Below, in pieces: positions 5,626 through 6,049 of a stretch of DNA of 6,049 bases. The stretch spans positions 1-6,049 of the forward strand of contig JAEWRJ010000101.1 in the NCBI GenBank assembly GCA_023460055.1, read 5' to 3'. The first letter of the stretch is position 1. Each line of letters starts with the position of its first letter. This DNA is from Bacillota bacterium (GTDB lineage: Bacteria > Bacillota > Clostridia > Christensenellales > Aristaeellaceae). A program made the translations under genes and the position numbers. Below the pieces are notes generated by a model. That model saw nothing but the letters and a program-made list of their open reading frames with translations, did not search any database and had not been told where the DNA came from.

Positions 5626-6049
5626 TTGCCTAACTTTTCACTCGGTGACGACATCTTCCTGCGCGCGGCAGAACTTTTCCCCACCCCATTTTACCTGTAC
5701 GATGAACGGGGTATCCGAAAAGCCGCGAGGAACTTGCAGAAGGCCTTTGCGTGGAACCCGCGCTACCGGGAATATTTCGCCGTGAAGGCGCTGCCCAACC
5801 CCTCTATTCTAAAGGTGCTTATCGAGGAAGGCTGCGGGCTGGACTGCTCTTCCATGACTGAGCTGGTCATGGCCAAGCGCCTTGGCATCAAGGGCGAAGA
5901 CCTGATGTTCAGCGCCAACGCCATGCCGCCTGAGGAGTTCAGCATGGCGCGAGAGATGGACGCCATCATCAACCTGGATGATATCAGCGATATCGATATC
6001 CTGCTTCATCACGGGGGGATCCCCGAGAGCATCTGCCTAAGGTACAACC
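5626..6049 (+). CDS. lysA: diaminopimelate decarboxylase (LysA), 5' part, runs off the window
   Basis: The first 141 residues of a PLP-dependent group IV (alanine racemase-fold) decarboxylase. The enzyme converts meso-diaminopimelate to L-lysine in the cytosol, the last step of lysine biosynthesis. The N-terminal strand TPFYLYDE leads to YFAVKALPNPSILKVL, where Lys54 is the PLP Schiff-base lysine (usual YAVKAN). Next come GCGLDCSSMTELVMAKRLG and MFSANAMPPEE, the family's substrate- and cofactor-pocket strands. The frame is open to the right edge; the catalytic Cys and the C-terminal beta-barrel are not included. The start is a TTG at 5626, chosen from the ribosome binding site; no ATG fits. 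The gene has its own promoter and is insulated by the upstream terminator, so it is independent of the broken permease. Another family member (ornithine/arginine or carboxynorspermidine decarboxylase) is less likely but possible from a fragment. Confidence 0.85.
   Translation, partial: MPNFSLGDDIFLRAAELFPTPFYLYDERGIRKAARNLQKAFAWNPRYREYFAVKALPNPSILKVLIEEGCGLDCSSMTELVMAKRLGIKGEDLMFSANAMPPEEFSMAREMDAIINLDDISDIDILLHHGGIPESICLRYN

Noticed and set aside
4476..5684. A 402-codon minus-strand open frame spanning the conjugation remnant and beyond
   Set aside because: Only 4476 to about 4967 codes for a recognisable membrane protein. The rest is antisense to the permease gene, crosses the terminator palindrome and the lysA promoter, and has no family-like sequence.

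Overview
The window looks like chromosomal DNA of a GC-rich member of the Bacillota, probably a gut-type Clostridia relative, into which lower-GC mobile DNA has been inserted and rearranged. This assignment is inference. It rests on Firmicute-style promoters and AGGAGG-type ribosome binding sites, the D-Ala-D-Ala carboxypeptidase / RpiB / Mrp gene set, a Clostridia-type conjugation gene fragment and a UgpE-like sugar permease.

Left part (1-2056) is ordinary housekeeping. It holds the 3' part of a D,D-carboxypeptidase gene and then a G-rich 11-bp tandem repeat able to form a G-quadruplex. A good sigma-A-type promoter follows, then rpiB and mrp, which are only 15 bp apart and form a likely operon.

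Middle part (about 2067-4967) is accessory. A complete IS1182-like insertion sequence begins about 10 bp after the mrp stop codon and faces it. Beyond it is an intact DUF5131 (phage Gp37/Gp68) gene with a three-cysteine motif. That gene converges on the 3' remnant of a VirB6/TrbL-like conjugation membrane protein gene of the type found in Clostridia ICEs.

Right part (about 4968-6049) returns to GC-rich chromosomal style. At about 4960-4970 the conjugation remnant is joined back-to-back to the 3' half of a carbohydrate ABC transporter permease gene. Neither gene has its 5' half in the window. The permease remnant ends at a perfect 46-bp palindrome that reads as a bidirectional terminator. After it come a consensus promoter and the 5' part of a diaminopimelate decarboxylase gene (lysA), starting at TTG and running off the window.

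I see no new multi-gene system. The notable points are the head-on chimeric junction of two truncated genes (deletion scar or assembly chimera), the quadruplex-capable repeat, and the DUF5131 gene stranded between an IS and an ICE remnant.
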